In this document: piece after piece, positions 49,535 through 59,380 of the stretch | Position numbering within the stretch: position 1 is the stretch's first letter | Layout of the letters: the number at the start of each line of letters is the position of its first letter | NCBI RefSeq assembly: GCF_007992195.1 | Contig: NZ_BJZU01000044.1 | Location: 1 to 59,467 of the forward strand | Direction of reading: 5' to 3' | Source of the DNA: Methylobacterium oxalidis | GTDB taxonomy: Bacteria; Pseudomonadota; Alphaproteobacteria; Rhizobiales; Beijerinckiaceae | Length of the DNA stretch: 59,467 nt | Made by a program: the position numbers and the translations under genes | The notes under the pieces: generated by a model | The model's database searches: none | Seen by the model: the letters and a program-made list of their open reading frames with translations, nothing else | Told to the model about the DNA's origin: nothing

Positions 49535-50914
49535 ATGGCGACACGCCGCAATGCGCGCGGTCCGGCGCGCGGGCCGGACGGCCCCGAGACTCCGGACGCG
49601 GCGGGGCTCGCGGCCCGGCGCGTGGCGCAGGCCGCGGTGGCCGAGCTCCTCGGCAAGGGCCGGGCGCTCGCCCTGGAGGACGCGCTGGCGCAGGGCGCGC
49701 GGGCGGCGGGCCTCGACGCGGCCGATGCGGGCCTCGCCCGCGCCATTGCCACGGCGACGTTCCGCCGGCTCGGCTTCCTGGAGCGGGCGCTCGGTGCCCG
49801 GATGGCGCAGGGGCTGCCCCGCGACGAGCCTCGGCTGCTGGCGCTCCTCGCCACCGGCGCGGCGCAGATCCTCGACCTCAACGTGCCGGACCACGCGGCT
49901 GTCGACCTCTCGGTCCGACTGGCCAAGGGCGACCGCTCCCTGCAGCACCTCGCCGGACTCGTGAACGCGGTGCTGCGCCGGGTCGTGCGCGAGCGCGGGG
50001 CGATCCTCGCCGAGGCGGGCCCGCCCCTCGACCACAACACGCCCGCCTGGCTCGCCGCCCGCTGGCGCGAGGCCTACGGGGACGCGGCCGGCGCGATCGC
50101 GGCCGCGCATCTGCGCGGCGCCGCCGTCGACCTGACGGTGAGGGCCGAGCCCGAGACCTGGGCCGAGCGGCTCGGGGCCACCCTCCTGCCGACCGGCTCG
50201 CTCCGCCTCACCGACGTGCGCGCCCCGGTCGCGGAGCTCTCCGGCTACGGGGAGGGCGCATGGTGGGTGCAGGACGCGGCCGCGGCTTTGCCCGCGCGCC
50301 TGCTCGAACCGCGACCCGGCGAGGCGGTGGCGGATCTCTGCGCGGCGCCGGGCGGCAAGACCGCCCAGCTCGCCGCTGCGGGAGCCCAGGTGATGGCCGT
50401 CGACCGCTCGGCGGCCCGCCTGGAGCGCCTGCGCCAGAACCTCGCCCGCCTCGGCCTGGAGGCGGAGGTGCGCGTGGGCGACGCCCTCGACCTGACGGAG
50501 GAGGCGGCCTTCGACGCCGTGCTCCTCGACGCGCCGTGCTCCGCCACCGGCACCATCCGCCGGCACCCCGACGTGGCCTGGACCAAGACCGAGGCCGACC
50601 TCGCCCGGCTGACCGCACTGCAGGCGCGCCTCCTCCACAAGGCGGCTTCCCTCGTGAGGCCCGGCGGCCGGCTCGTCTACTGCACCTGCTCGCTGGAGCC
50701 GGAGGAGGGGGAGGCGCAGATCGCGGCCTTCCTCGCCCGCCACGCGGGCTACGAGCGCGTGCCCGTCCGGCCCGAGGAAATCGGCGGCCTTGCAGAGCTG
50801 ATCGGCGCGCAGGGCGACCTGCGTACGCTGCCGTCGCATCTCGGCGGCGCGCCAGGTCCGGACCTCGGCGGCCTCGACGGGTTCTTCGCGAGCCGCCTGT
50901 GCCGGCGAGCGTGA
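49535..50914 (+). CDS. RsmB-like rRNA (cytosine-C5) methyltransferase
   Basis: A 459-residue enzyme with an N-terminal NusB-like RNA-binding domain (LDLNVPDHAAVDLSVRLAKG, LAGLVNAVLRRVVRERG) and a C-terminal SAM-dependent methylase: motif I VADLCAAPGGKTAQLAAAG, motif IV LLDAPCSATGTIRRHPDVAW with one catalytic Cys, and motif VI VYCTCSLEPEEGE with the second. It is of the RsmB type that methylates C967 of 16S rRNA. A frame extends upstream but the ATG at 49535 is the natural start. In many relatives the heparinase gene and purH follow directly. Confidence 0.9.
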   Translation: MATRRNARGPARGPDGPETPDAAGLAARRVAQAAVAELLGKGRALALEDALAQGARAAGLDAADAGLARAIATATFRRLGFLERALGARMAQGLPRDEPRLLALLATGAAQILDLNVPDHAAVDLSVRLAKGDRSLQHLAGLVNAVLRRVVRERGAILAEAGPPLDHNTPAWLAARWREAYGDAAGAIAAAHLRGAAVDLTVRAEPETWAERLGATLLPTGSLRLTDVRAPVAELSGYGEGAWWVQDAAAALPARLLEPRPGEAVADLCAAPGGKTAQLAAAGAQVMAVDRSAARLERLRQNLARLGLEAEVRVGDALDLTEEAAFDAVLLDAPCSATGTIRRHPDVAWTKTEADLARLTALQARLLHKAASLVRPGGRLVYCTCSLEPEEGEAQIAAFLARHAGYERVPVRPEEIGGLAELIGAQGDLRTLPSHLGGAPGPDLGGLDGFFASRLCRRA

Positions 50915-50923
50915 GACCGGCTC

Positions 50924-51742
50924 TCAGCCGGGCTTGCGCGCCTCGAGCCAGACATGCTTGCGCAGGGTCGGCGGCAGCAGCCGGTCGCCGAGGCCGTGGC
51001 GCTCCTCAAGGTCGATCAGGAAGCGCTGCGCCGCGCTCTTGCGCTTGCGGCTCTCGTAGGCGGCGTTGACCGCGAAGACCTCCACGGGGGCGAGGCCGAG
51101 CAGGCCCGGCAGCGCGCGGAACTCGCTCAGCGTGTACTCCCGGTGATGGCCGAGGAAGGGGCCGGCGGTCTCGAAGAACGGGACGAAGCGCTCGTGCGGG
51201 GTGCGGCCGGCGAGCAGGCGCATCCGCATCTCGAACCGCGCGATGTTGGGCGTCGACAGGCAGAGGCGGCCCTGCGGCTTCAGGCTCGCCGCCATCGCGG
51301 TGAGCACCGGCTTCGGCGAGTGGGCGAAATGCTCGATCGTCTCGAAGGCGACGGCCACGTCGTACTGCGCGGCCGGCAGCGGCGTCTCGAAGACGTCGGT
51401 CCGCTCCACCGCGATGCCGAGGCGGTCGAACAGCCGGAGGCGGGCGCGCACCTCCTCGGTGAAGCCGGGCGCGGAGCCGGCCGGGTCGTCGGCGTAGGGC
51501 AGGGTGTCGACCACCGTGACGCGGGTGCCGAGCAGGTGGGCGACGACCAGATAGGCCGAGACGCTGCCGCCGACGTCGCACAGGGTGCCGCCCGGGGCCG
51601 CGGCCAGCGCCGCCGCGATCTGCATCCGCGCGCTGATCGGTCCCTGGTCCCCGAGCAGCCGCACGGCCTCGTCGCAGGCCGCGGAGAACGCCTTCGGTGA
51701 GATCCCGCGGCGGCGCATGACGCGAGCTAGTGTCGGGTGCAT
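50924..51742 (-). CDS. SAM-dependent methyltransferase (class I)
   Basis: A 272-residue soluble methyltransferase. Motif I is in GGTLCDVGGSVSAYLVVAHL, the acidic motif II residue follows in TVVDTLPY, and FETIEHFAHSPKPVLTAMAA is the post-I/IV region found in O-methyltransferases of the Methyltransf_11/23 type. Its substrate may be a lipid, quinone or glycan. It starts next to GGAGCAAGG at 51742 and is convergent with the rsmB-like gene (9 bases between stops). Confidence 0.85.
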   Translation of the reverse strand: MHPTLARVMRRRGISPKAFSAACDEAVRLLGDQGPISARMQIAAALAAAPGGTLCDVGGSVSAYLVVAHLLGTRVTVVDTLPYADDPAGSAPGFTEEVRARLRLFDRLGIAVERTDVFETPLPAAQYDVAVAFETIEHFAHSPKPVLTAMAASLKPQGRLCLSTPNIARFEMRMRLLAGRTPHERFVPFFETAGPFLGHHREYTLSEFRALPGLLGLAPVEVFAVNAAYESRKRKSAAQRFLIDLEERHGLGDRLLPPTLRKHVWLEARKPG

Positions 51743-52019
51743 CCTTGCTCCACGCGGACCGATCGTCGTCGGATTGAGTCTTCGTCGAGGCCCGATCTCG
51801 GACGCGGGAACCGCCCGAAGACGAGGTCCGTCGGCCTGCCGGATCTTCAAGACAGCTCGACGGGGCCGAGCCGGAACGTCGAGATCGGGGCCGGAAAGGT
51901 GCCGCCACATAAGGGCGGCGATTCTGCAACGTCAAGGTGCACGAGCGGGGCCAAGCGAGACGGGCGCGGCAGCCGAGGCGGATCGGGCGAACGGAGCGGG
52001 TCCCGGGGTCGGGCGCGCC

Positions 52020-52244
52020 TCAGAGGAGGCCGAGCTGCCCGCTCGGGCCGCTCGCGCCGCGCTGCGGCGCCGCGCCGACGAGGACGCCCGCGCCGGAGAC
52101 CGAAGCCTTGAAGGCCGCGATGTCGGCGTAGGCCTGCACCTGCGTCCTGAAGCGCACGGGCGAGCAGAGGACGGCGCCGGACCGATCGTCGATCAGGGTC
52201 CAGAACCAGAAGCCGCTCGAATCCTCGGAGATGTCGAAACGCAT
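52020..52244 (-). CDS. Small DUF1508/YegP-like protein
   Basis: A 74-residue protein whose first 50 residues look like a single YegP-type domain (FDISEDSSGFWFWTLIDDRS, then a helix QAYADIAAFKASV). The tail is Gly/Ser/Ala rich. Function unknown. Confidence 0.55.
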   Translation of the reverse strand: MRFDISEDSSGFWFWTLIDDRSGAVLCSPVRFRTQVQAYADIAAFKASVSGAGVLVGAAPQRGASGPSGQLGLL

Positions 52245-52522
52245 CGCACAAGTCCACGTCGGGGACGCGATCAGGGATAGCTCAGAAAAAGTCTCGACGG
52301 GTAAATATCTTAGTCCGATCAAGACTTAGCCGGCGATGCGGCGGTGTTTTCGGATCGTTGTCCCCGCAATCACCGCTCTCCACATCCCGCGGCGCAGCGA
52401 AAACAGGTCGAGCCGCGGCGAATCGGCAGGGAACGCCCTGTGGCTGCAACCATATCGGCGGCCGGATGTTGGAAGCCCTCATGCCGAGGGGCTCGGTTCG
52501 ACGGGCCCGGCAAGGAGACTTC

Positions 52523-52804
52523 ATGAACAGACTGATCGTCATCAGCGCCCTCGCGCTCACCGCGTCCACCGCCGCCTTCGCCCAGGAGCGGGCGGTTCCG
52601 CCCCCGCCCGGCGCGTCCGGGACGGTCGTGACGGGCCAGCCCAACACCACCGGCAACAGCCGCGACGTGATCATCGCGCCGGGAGCGACCGGCGCCGAGA
52701 CCGCCACCACCAACTCCGCCGCGGGCGGCAATGCGGGCCAGCCGTCCCGCGCGGTTCCGCAGGGCAGCGCCGGCAGCAGCGGCGGCACGAGCGGGGGCCA
52801 GTAG
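52523..52804 (+). CDS. Small secreted Gly/Ala/Thr-rich protein
   Basis: A 93-residue protein with a clean Sec signal peptide (MNRLIVISALALTASTAAFA) and an exported part that is low-complexity, rich in Gly, Ala, Thr, Ser and Pro, with no domain. An AAGGAG lies before the ATG. Similar small secreted peptides of unknown role are common in this group. Confidence 0.65.
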   Translation: MNRLIVISALALTASTAAFAQERAVPPPPGASGTVVTGQPNTTGNSRDVIIAPGATGAETATTNSAAGGNAGQPSRAVPQGSAGSSGGTSGGQ

Positions 52805-52856
52805 CCGCCGACATCGAGGACCGCGGCGGCGCGCGATACCAGCCGCGCCGGAGATC

Positions 52857-54062
52857 TCAGAGTGCCGCCGCGGGCCTCCTCACCGATGTCGTGGAGCCCC
52901 GGACCCGTAGCCGTGACGGGCGCAGAGCCATCTCTAAAGCCGCTCTCGCCAACGGCCGGACCGGCGGCTCGTCCATATGATGGTCACGTCCGCCCGAGTT
53001 CGCGATGAAGCGCGGCGCGACCGTTCCCTCCGCGGAGAGGAAGGCGTCGAACACCTCGACGTAGCGCAGACCACGCTCCCGGCATCGGCGCGCGAGTCCC
53101 GCGTTGAAGGCTCGATGGAGTTCCGTTCGCTCACGCAGAGTGGGAATTTCGAGCTCGCGCACGCGCCGGGTCATCTCCTCCTCAGCTTCGGCGCTCTCGA
53201 GTTGCACGACGTGCGCGTTGACATAGCCCTGCGCCCAAGTCCCGTCCGACAGGCTCGGCGGGAAGATCGGCAGGACGTAGCGATGCTCGAACTTCGCAAA
53301 CGTCTCTGCCAGAAATGTCGTGTAGCGCGTCGCGACTTCGTCGGCGAAGGCCGCGAAGGCCGCTCGATCGAAGACCCTCTCTGCCCGAGCGATCCGGCGG
53401 AAGGTCGCCACGAACTCGACATCGACCTGCCCGAACTGGAAGAAGACAGGCAGCGCCGGCCCAGGCTGCGCTTCGGCCAAGGCTGCGGCGATGCGGCCGA
53501 GATGGGCACCGTAACCGGAGCGCGATTGCGGATTGTCGAGGCCGACGGCGGACCCGGCTGTGCAGAGCGCGTGGATCGGCAGGATCGACCGCAGGCGCCC
53601 CGTTCCCACCGCGCGGTAGAGCCGGGAATGGCTGTCGCCAACCAGCAGATAGGGTTCGCCGATGCGCCTGAGTGCGGGTAATACGCCGCTCCAGAACGCG
53701 GGATCGTGAAGGCTACCCGGCGCCCCGGCGATATGTGCATTGACGAGGCTTGAGCCGAGATGTGCGAGGTATCGCCGGTTCGCGACGGGTGCTCCCGCCA
53801 GCGCCGCGAAGCCTGCGAGATCGAGGCGGAGCGGGTATTCGTGCAGCTCCTCGATGCAGGCGCGCAAGAGATGGTGCACCGCGGACCGGTCGTTCGGCAG
53901 TGCAGCCTCGAAGGCCGGCGCCTGTCCTCGATAAGCCGTTCCCGAGAATCCGGCCTCCTCCACGAGCGAGGCGACGCGGTGGATGCTCAAGGGGAAGCTG
54001 CGGGCGTCGAAGCGGTCGCGCGCCGCCGTCGGCAGGCGAAACCGGAGCGCGCGCTGGACCAT
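52857..54062 (-). CDS. SGNH-hydrolase-like protein of a surface-glycan locus
   Basis: A 401-residue soluble protein. The central region reads YLLVGDSHSRLYRAVG, the GDSH form of the SGNH block I, and later FFQFGQVDVEF (an Asn/Gly-block-like position) and RDHHMDEPPV with the candidate Asp-x-x-His at the end. These would be esterase or acyl-transfer residues. Length is greater than in typical SGNH hydrolases because of about 120 N-terminal residues. It follows the dioxygenase gene on the same strand (44-base gap), so the two probably form an operon. It may act on acylated carbohydrates. Confidence 0.55.
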   Translation of the reverse strand: MVQRALRFRLPTAARDRFDARSFPLSIHRVASLVEEAGFSGTAYRGQAPAFEAALPNDRSAVHHLLRACIEELHEYPLRLDLAGFAALAGAPVANRRYLAHLGSSLVNAHIAGAPGSLHDPAFWSGVLPALRRIGEPYLLVGDSHSRLYRAVGTGRLRSILPIHALCTAGSAVGLDNPQSRSGYGAHLGRIAAALAEAQPGPALPVFFQFGQVDVEFVATFRRIARAERVFDRAAFAAFADEVATRYTTFLAETFAKFEHRYVLPIFPPSLSDGTWAQGYVNAHVVQLESAEAEEEMTRRVRELEIPTLRERTELHRAFNAGLARRCRERGLRYVEVFDAFLSAEGTVAPRFIANSGGRDHHMDEPPVRPLARAALEMALRPSRLRVRGSTTSVRRPAAAL

Positions 54063-54106
54063 GCCTCCTTCTCTCGTCGGACCCGTTCGACGTCGCGTAG
54101 ACGGTG

Positions 54107-55186
54107 TCAGCGAGCCGAGGCCCGCGCGCGGCCGATCCGCCTCAGCGGCGCCGTGATGCGCCAGGACAGCGACGATTTCAGGCGCGCGTTGCGCTCGATC
54201 TGCTGCTGAAGCTCGGCTTCGAGGGCCGCGATCCGCTCATCGTACGCGATCGTCTGACTGTGACGGAGATGGCGCGCCCGCGCGTTCGCTTCGGCGATAT
54301 AACGAGGGTCGACCGGTAGACCGCCGACCACGTTCCGCATCGGCTCGCCGGTGCTGATATCGGTCGGCTCACGGTACAGGATGCTGCCGTGGAAGGGGTC
54401 GGAGAAGAAGGGCGTGTAATAGGCGCAATCGTCGAAGAAATAGTGCGTGACCTGCGACCAGCGCGTCTTGTCCTTGTTCAGCTGCCGGTCGCCGCCGTGC
54501 AGGATGGTCGAGACCCAGATCAGGGCCTGCCCCTTGCGGGCGAGGAAGCGCTCGGGCTTGAGCCCTTTGGCGTCGAGGAGCGTCTCCCAGATGGGCCCGT
54601 AGGCGTGTGCGCTCGCTCCGCCGTGAGACGTGATCCCGAGATGCTCGTTGTTGAGGATCGGCCATTTCTGCGTGCCCGGATAGTAGAAGAGCGGGCCGGC
54701 GTCGATCTCGATGTCCTCCAGCGCCACCCAGACGCCGCACATGAACTTCTCGGGGACCGAGGCGAAGTGGCTCGCGTCCGAGTGGACGCTCTGCTGCGTG
54801 CCGACCGGGAAGTTGAGGGTCTGGAACGGCCGCGCCCGGCGCCCGTACAGGTCCGACAGGAGATCGAGCACGGCGGGATTGGCGGCGACGGCGCGGACGT
54901 CCGCGTTCGTCTTCCACGCGTCCTGGACGCGCAGACCCTCGTTGCGCTCGAAGCCGCCCTTGCGCCAGCCCGCCCAGTCGAACGTGCCGTCGAGCGCGGC
55001 GCGGATCGAGGCGGCGCGCGCGTCGAAGTCCGCGTCGGGGAAATCGATCACCGCGTAGCCCTTCTCGCGAAGCGCCTCGGCGATCGGAAGGTTCTCGGGC
55101 TTGATCTGGTGGCCGAGGCCGGGATGCCCGAGGAGGGGAGACTCGAAGGCGGGGATGCCGGGGAGAAGTTTCGCGGTCGCCGGCAT
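54107..55186 (-). CDS. Phytanoyl-CoA dioxygenase (PhyH) family protein with coiled tail
   Basis: A 359-residue Fe(II)/2-oxoglutarate-dependent dioxygenase fold. The metal-binding HxD is in VHSDASHF, the distal His in ILHGGDRQL, and VALEDIEIDAGPLFYYPGTQ is the usual double-stranded-helix region. The last 60 residues form a coiled-coil (IAALEAELQQQIERNARL) and end SSLSWRITAPLRRIGRA, a tail that recurs at the ends of glycosyltransferases and methyltransferases of surface-glycan loci. The target could be an acyl chain or sugar on a surface polymer. It is in line with the SGNH-like gene. Confidence 0.75.
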   Translation of the reverse strand: MPATAKLLPGIPAFESPLLGHPGLGHQIKPENLPIAEALREKGYAVIDFPDADFDARAASIRAALDGTFDWAGWRKGGFERNEGLRVQDAWKTNADVRAVAANPAVLDLLSDLYGRRARPFQTLNFPVGTQQSVHSDASHFASVPEKFMCGVWVALEDIEIDAGPLFYYPGTQKWPILNNEHLGITSHGGASAHAYGPIWETLLDAKGLKPERFLARKGQALIWVSTILHGGDRQLNKDKTRWSQVTHYFFDDCAYYTPFFSDPFHGSILYREPTDISTGEPMRNVVGGLPVDPRYIAEANARARHLRHSQTIAYDERIAALEAELQQQIERNARLKSSLSWRITAPLRRIGRARASAR

Positions 55187-55362
55187 CTGAATCCCCCTCC
55201 CAGCGCGCGATTATTGTGCCGTCGCGCCGCCGAAGGGACGTTTGACCACAGCCTCAGGTGTCAATCAAGGTCGTTTACAACCTCAGGAAACCGACGCCGA
55301 TCCCCGCGCCCAGTGTCGAGAACGCGCTCGACGGCGTGACCTTTCGAAGCCCCATCGAGGAC

Positions 55363-55638
55363 TCATCCCTCGATGGCGTCGATGTCGCGAAGACCCGCCC
55401 AGACCTTCCACTGTTCCCAGGCGTCAGACAGGCAGGCGGCGGCGTCCGCGCGCGACGCGGCGACGCCGCCGCGCCGGAAGGGCTGGGCGCCGATGTCGAG
55501 GCTCATTCCCCAGCCCCACTGCTCGGACGCCGCCTCGGCGCTGATGCAGTCGATCCGCCCGACGATCAGCGCCCCGCTCGTCGCGAAGTAGGTCTCGCGG
55601 GGATGATCCTGCAGCCGCGTGTAGACGAGCGCCGCCAT
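55363..55638 (-). CDS. Small conserved-looking hypothetical protein
   Basis: A 91-residue protein (MAALVYTRLQDHPRETYFAT start; SEQWGWGMSLDIGAQPFRRG in the middle; WEQWKVWAGLRDIDAIEG end). The sequence looks like a single beta-rich small domain with a Trp-rich core and good codon use. No family is named with confidence. An AGGAGAGGA sits directly in front of the ATG. The 16-base tandem repeat lies immediately upstream. Confidence 0.55.
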   Translation of the reverse strand: MAALVYTRLQDHPRETYFATSGALIVGRIDCISAEAASEQWGWGMSLDIGAQPFRRGGVAASRADAAACLSDAWEQWKVWAGLRDIDAIEG

Positions 55639-55648
55639 TCCTCTCCTG

Positions 55649-55738
55649 CCTGTCGTGCCTCTTGCCTGTCGTACCTCTTGCCTGTCGTGCCTCTTGCCCG
55701 ACGTGCCTCTTGCCTGTCGTGCCTCTTGCCCGACGTGC
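55649..55738. repeat. 16-bp tandem repeat upstream of a small gene
   Basis: About five copies of a 16-base unit (CCTCTTGC followed by CTGTCGTG, with a CCGACGTG variant in two copies) directly upstream of the minus-strand start at 55638. On that strand the unit reads GCAAGAGGCACGACAG, i.e. it has Shine-Dalgarno-like AAGAGG at each copy. Spacing and copy variants are typical of a slippage-prone minisatellite; there is no CRISPR-like spacer. Confidence 0.85.
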
Positions 55739-55922
55739 CCGCCGCGCTCCCAGCGCCCGCCGGTGCGGAGCCGCCCCGGCGCGAGGCGAGGTACGGATCA
55801 AACGCCGCGCCGTTCCCGCATGACACAGCGTAAACGGATGGTTAAGAGGCCCGCTCTAGCTTCATTCGCCAGTGAGACCCGGCCGGGCGCAGGTGCGCTT
55901 CGCCGCCCGGTGAGGAGAACGC

Positions 55923-57668
55923 GTGCTCGGGGGGCCTGATCGCTGGCGCTTCTATCGGCTTGTCGGGCGCGAGGCCGCGCGCTCGGTGCGGGCCGCCTCG
56001 GCGCGGCTGACGGCGCCGCCGGACATCCTGGCCCGGGTCCGCGTATCCGGCCTCATCATCGCCCCCCACGACCTGCGCACCAGCGACGCCACCTTCGCGG
56101 ACGACATCTATGCCGGGCTGTTCGTCTTCGCCGGCCGCTCGCTGGCGGTGAGCGGGGGCTCGCCCTTCGACTACGCGCCGCCCTCGCCAGAATGGGCCGA
56201 GGTGCTCTACGGCTTCGGCTGGCTGCGACACCTGCGCGCCGCCGACACGGCGCTCGCCCGCGCCAACGCCCGCGCCTTCGTCGCCGACTTCATGGCCGGC
56301 CGGGGCGACCCGGCCCTCGCCCGGCCGACGCCGGTGGCCGCGCGGCGCCTGATCTCCTTCCTCAGCCAGTCGCCGCTGGTGCTGGAGGGGGCCGACCGCA
56401 GCTTCTACCAGAACTTCCTGCGCAGCCTGGGCCGGGCCGCCCGGGAGCTGGAGCACGACCTGCGCCAGGGCGTGCCGCCGCCCTGGCGGCTCCTCGCCGC
56501 GGTGGCGCTCTGCTACGCGGGCCTGTGCTGCGACGGCATCCAGCCGATCCTCCGGCGGGCCACCCGCATCCTGTCGCGGGAGCTCGACCGGCAGATCATG
56601 GCCGACGGCGGACACCGCTCGCGCGACCCGCGCTTCGCGATGGAGCTGCTCCTCGATCTCCTGCCCCTGCGCCAGAGCTACCTCAGCCGCAGCGTCGACC
56701 CGCCAGAGGCTCTGCTGCGGGCCATCGACCGGATGCTGCCGCTGCTGCGCCTCCTGCGCCACGCGGACGCCTCGCTCAGCCACTTCAACGGCATGGGCGC
56801 CACCGCTGCCGACCACCTCGCCACGCTGCTCGTCTACGACGGCACCCTGGCGCAGCCGCTGATGCACGCGCCGCTCTCAGGCTACGAGCGGCTCGAGGGC
56901 GGCCGCCTCGTGGTGGTGGCCGATGTCGGCGCGCCGCCGCCGCTCGTCTACTCGCGCAACGCCTGCGCGGGCTGCCTGTCCTTCGAGATGTCGAGCGGCC
57001 CGCAGCGCATCGTCGTCAATTGCGGTCTGCCCGAGAGCGGGGCGGAGCTACGGCGCCTCGCCCGGAGCACGCCCGCGCACTCGACCGCCTCGGTCGCCGA
57101 CGATTCCTCGAGCCATGTCCTCGCGCGGACCGGCTGGTGGGGCGAGCGCCTCGCCGCCGACTGGATCTGCCGGCGGCTCGGGCCGATCCTGCTGCACGGG
57201 CCCGCGGAGGTGAAGTCCGAGCGCTTCACGGACGGAGAGGCCGAGGTGCTGGCCGCGCGCCACGACGGCTTCGTGCGCGACCACGGCGTCGTCCACGAGC
57301 GGCGCTGGCGCCTGATCGGTTCCGAGGGACGGCTCGAGGGCGAGGACGCCTTCCTGAGGGCGGGGTCGAGCAAGGCTCCGGCCAGGGCCAACCACCGCCC
57401 GCGGGAGGTCGCGATCCGCTTCCACCTGCACCCGTCCGTGGTGCTGGAGCCGGGCCCGGACGGCGGCCTCGCCCTCGGCCTGCCGCTCGGCGAGGTCTGG
57501 GACTTCCGGGCCGAGGGCGCCGACATCGCCATTGAGGAGAGCGTCTACTTCGCGGGCCTCTCGGGCGCGCGGCGCACCGACCAGATCGCCCTGCACCTCT
57601 CGGTCGGGGAGGGCGCGCGCGTGAGCTGGTCCTTCACCCGCCGCGCCGCCGCCGCGCCCGCGGCGTGA
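55923..57668 (+). CDS. Heparinase II/III family protein
   Basis: A 581-residue protein of the heparinase II/III-like family found next to purH in many Rhizobiales. The N-terminal alpha/alpha barrel (about 1-330) includes [20 protein letters not shown], and the C-terminal beta part has the family block [20 protein letters not shown] and [19 protein letters not shown]. The family has uronate-polymer lyase folds, but the substrate in these bacteria is unknown. No signal peptide is visible. GTG start at 55923 with GAGGAG upstream. It is separated from the rsmB-like gene by about 5 kb. Confidence 0.85.
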   Translation: MLGGPDRWRFYRLVGREAARSVRAASARLTAPPDILARVRVSGLIIAPHDLRTSDATFADDIYAGLFVFAGRSLAVSGGSPFDYAPPSPEWAEVLYGFGWLRHLRAADTALARANARAFVADFMAGRGDPALARPTPVAARRLISFLSQSPLVLEGADRSFYQNFLRSLGRAARELEHDLRQGVPPPWRLLAAVALCYAGLCCDGIQPILRRATRILSRELDRQIMADGGHRSRDPRFAMELLLDLLPLRQSYLSRSVDPPEALLRAIDRMLPLLRLLRHADASLSHFNGMGATAADHLATLLVYDGTLAQPLMHAPLSGYERLEGGRLVVVADVGAPPPLVYSRNACAGCLSFEMSSGPQRIVVNCGLPESGAELRRLARSTPAHSTASVADDSSSHVLARTGWWGERLAADWICRRLGPILLHGPAEVKSERFTDGEAEVLAARHDGFVRDHGVVHERRWRLIGSEGRLEGEDAFLRAGSSKAPARANHRPREVAIRFHLHPSVVLEPGPDGGLALGLPLGEVWDFRAEGADIAIEESVYFAGLSGARRTDQIALHLSVGEGARVSWSFTRRAAAAPAA

Positions 57669-57738
57669 CCCTGGCCCGCGCGGCCGCTTTCATGCTACCG
57701 GCGCCCGAACACCGCCCGACTGCCTGTACGAGTGTTCG

Positions 57739-59337
57739 ATGTCGCATGACCAGGTGCGGATCACCCGCGCGCTACTCTCCGTCTCCGACAAGACGGGTCT
57801 CGTGGATTTCGCCCGCGCGCTCTCCGAGCGCGGCGTCGACCTCGTCTCCACCGGGGGCACCCATCGCGCACTGAGCGAGGCGGGCCTGCCCGTGACCGAG
57901 GTCGCCGACCTGACGGGCTTTCCGGAGATGATGGACGGGCGCGTGAAGACCCTGCACCCGGCCGTCCACGGCGGCCTGCTGGCCGTGCGCGACAACCCCG
58001 AGCACCAGGCCGCGCTCGCCGCCCACGGCATCGGCGCGATCGACCTCCTCGTGGTCAACCTCTACCCGTTCGAGGCGACGATCGCGGCGGGCCGCGCCTA
58101 CGACGACTGCATCGAGAACATCGATGTCGGGGGGCCCGCCATGATCCGGGCGGCGGCCAAGAACCACGCCGACGTCGCTGTCGTCACCGACGTGTCGGAC
58201 TATGCCGACCTGCTCGCCGAGCTCGCGGCCCGCCACGGCGCGCTCGGCGGCGCGACCCGGCGCCGCCTCGCCCAGGCGGCCTACGCCCGCACGGCCGCCT
58301 ACGACGCGGCCATCGCCAACTGGCTCGCCGGGCGGATCGAGGCGAGGGGCACGCCCGCCTTCCGGGCCTTCGGCGGCAGCCTCGCCCAGGGGCTGCGCTA
58401 CGGCGAGAACCCCCACCAATCGGCCGCCTTCTACCGCGCGCCCGGCCTCGTGCGGGCGGGCGTGGCGAGCGCGCGCCAGGTCCAGGGCAAGGACCTCTCC
58501 TACAACAATTTCAACGACACGGACGCCGCCTACGAGTGCGTCGCCGAGTTCGATCCGTCCCGCACGGCGGCGGTCGCCATCATCAAGCACGCCAACCCCT
58601 GCGGCGTGGCGGAGGGCCACAGCCTGCTTCAGGCCTACGAGCGGGCGCTCGCCTGCGATCCGACCTCGGCCTTCGGCGGCATCGTGGCGCTCAACCGCCC
58701 GCTCGACGCCGAGGCCGCGCGGAGGATCGTGGAGATCTTCACCGAGGTGATCATCGCGCCCGACGCCTCCGAGGAGGCGGTGGCGATCGTCGCCGCCAAG
58801 AAGAACCTGCGCCTGCTTCTCGCGGGCGGCCTGCCCGATCCACGCTCGCCCGGCGAGACCGTGCGCAGCCTGTCCGGCGGGCTCCTGGTGCAGGGCCGGG
58901 ACAACGCCGTGGTCGACGACATGCCCCTCACCGTCGTCACCAAGCGGGCCCCGACCGAGGCCGAGTCGGCGGATCTCCGCTTCGCCTACCGGGTGGCCAA
59001 GCACGTCAAGTCGAACGCCATCGTCTACGCCAAGGCCGGCGCCACGGTGGGCATCGGGGCGGGGCAGATGTCGCGGGTCGATTCCTCCCGCATCGCCGCC
59101 TGGAAGGCCGCCGAGGCGGCGCGCAGCCTCGGCCTGTCCGAGAGCCTCGCCCAGGGCGCGGTCGTGGCGTCGGACGCGTTCTTCCCCTTCGCCGACGGGC
59201 TGATGGCCGCCGCGGAGGCCGGCGCCACGGCGGTGATCCAGCCCGGCGGCTCGATGCGCGACGACGCGGTGATCGCGGCCGCCGACGCGGCGGGCCTCGC
59301 CATGGTGTTCACGGGCCACCGCCACTTCCGGCACTGA
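57739..59337 (+). CDS. purH: Bifunctional AICAR formyltransferase/IMP cyclohydrolase PurH
   Basis: A 532-residue enzyme for the last two steps of IMP synthesis. N-terminal cyclohydrolase domain ([57 protein letters not shown]); C-terminal formyltransferase domain ([56 protein letters not shown]). Length normal. It is the last gene in the window. Confidence 0.96.
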   Translation: MSHDQVRITRALLSVSDKTGLVDFARALSERGVDLVSTGGTHRALSEAGLPVTEVADLTGFPEMMDGRVKTLHPAVHGGLLAVRDNPEHQAALAAHGIGAIDLLVVNLYPFEATIAAGRAYDDCIENIDVGGPAMIRAAAKNHADVAVVTDVSDYADLLAELAARHGALGGATRRRLAQAAYARTAAYDAAIANWLAGRIEARGTPAFRAFGGSLAQGLRYGENPHQSAAFYRAPGLVRAGVASARQVQGKDLSYNNFNDTDAAYECVAEFDPSRTAAVAIIKHANPCGVAEGHSLLQAYERALACDPTSAFGGIVALNRPLDAEAARRIVEIFTEVIIAPDASEEAVAIVAAKKNLRLLLAGGLPDPRSPGETVRSLSGGLLVQGRDNAVVDDMPLTVVTKRAPTEAESADLRFAYRVAKHVKSNAIVYAKAGATVGIGAGQMSRVDSSRIAAWKAAEAARSLGLSESLAQGAVVASDAFFPFADGLMAAAEAGATAVIQPGGSMRDDAVIAAADAAGLAMVFTGHRHFRH

Positions 59338-59380
59338 GCCGGCCCGGCCACGCCGTCACCTCATCGAGCGCCCACTCAGA

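Noticed and set aside
55649..55738. Possible CRISPR array
   Set aside because: The 16-base units follow one another without unique spacers and no cas genes are present, so it is a tandem repeat.
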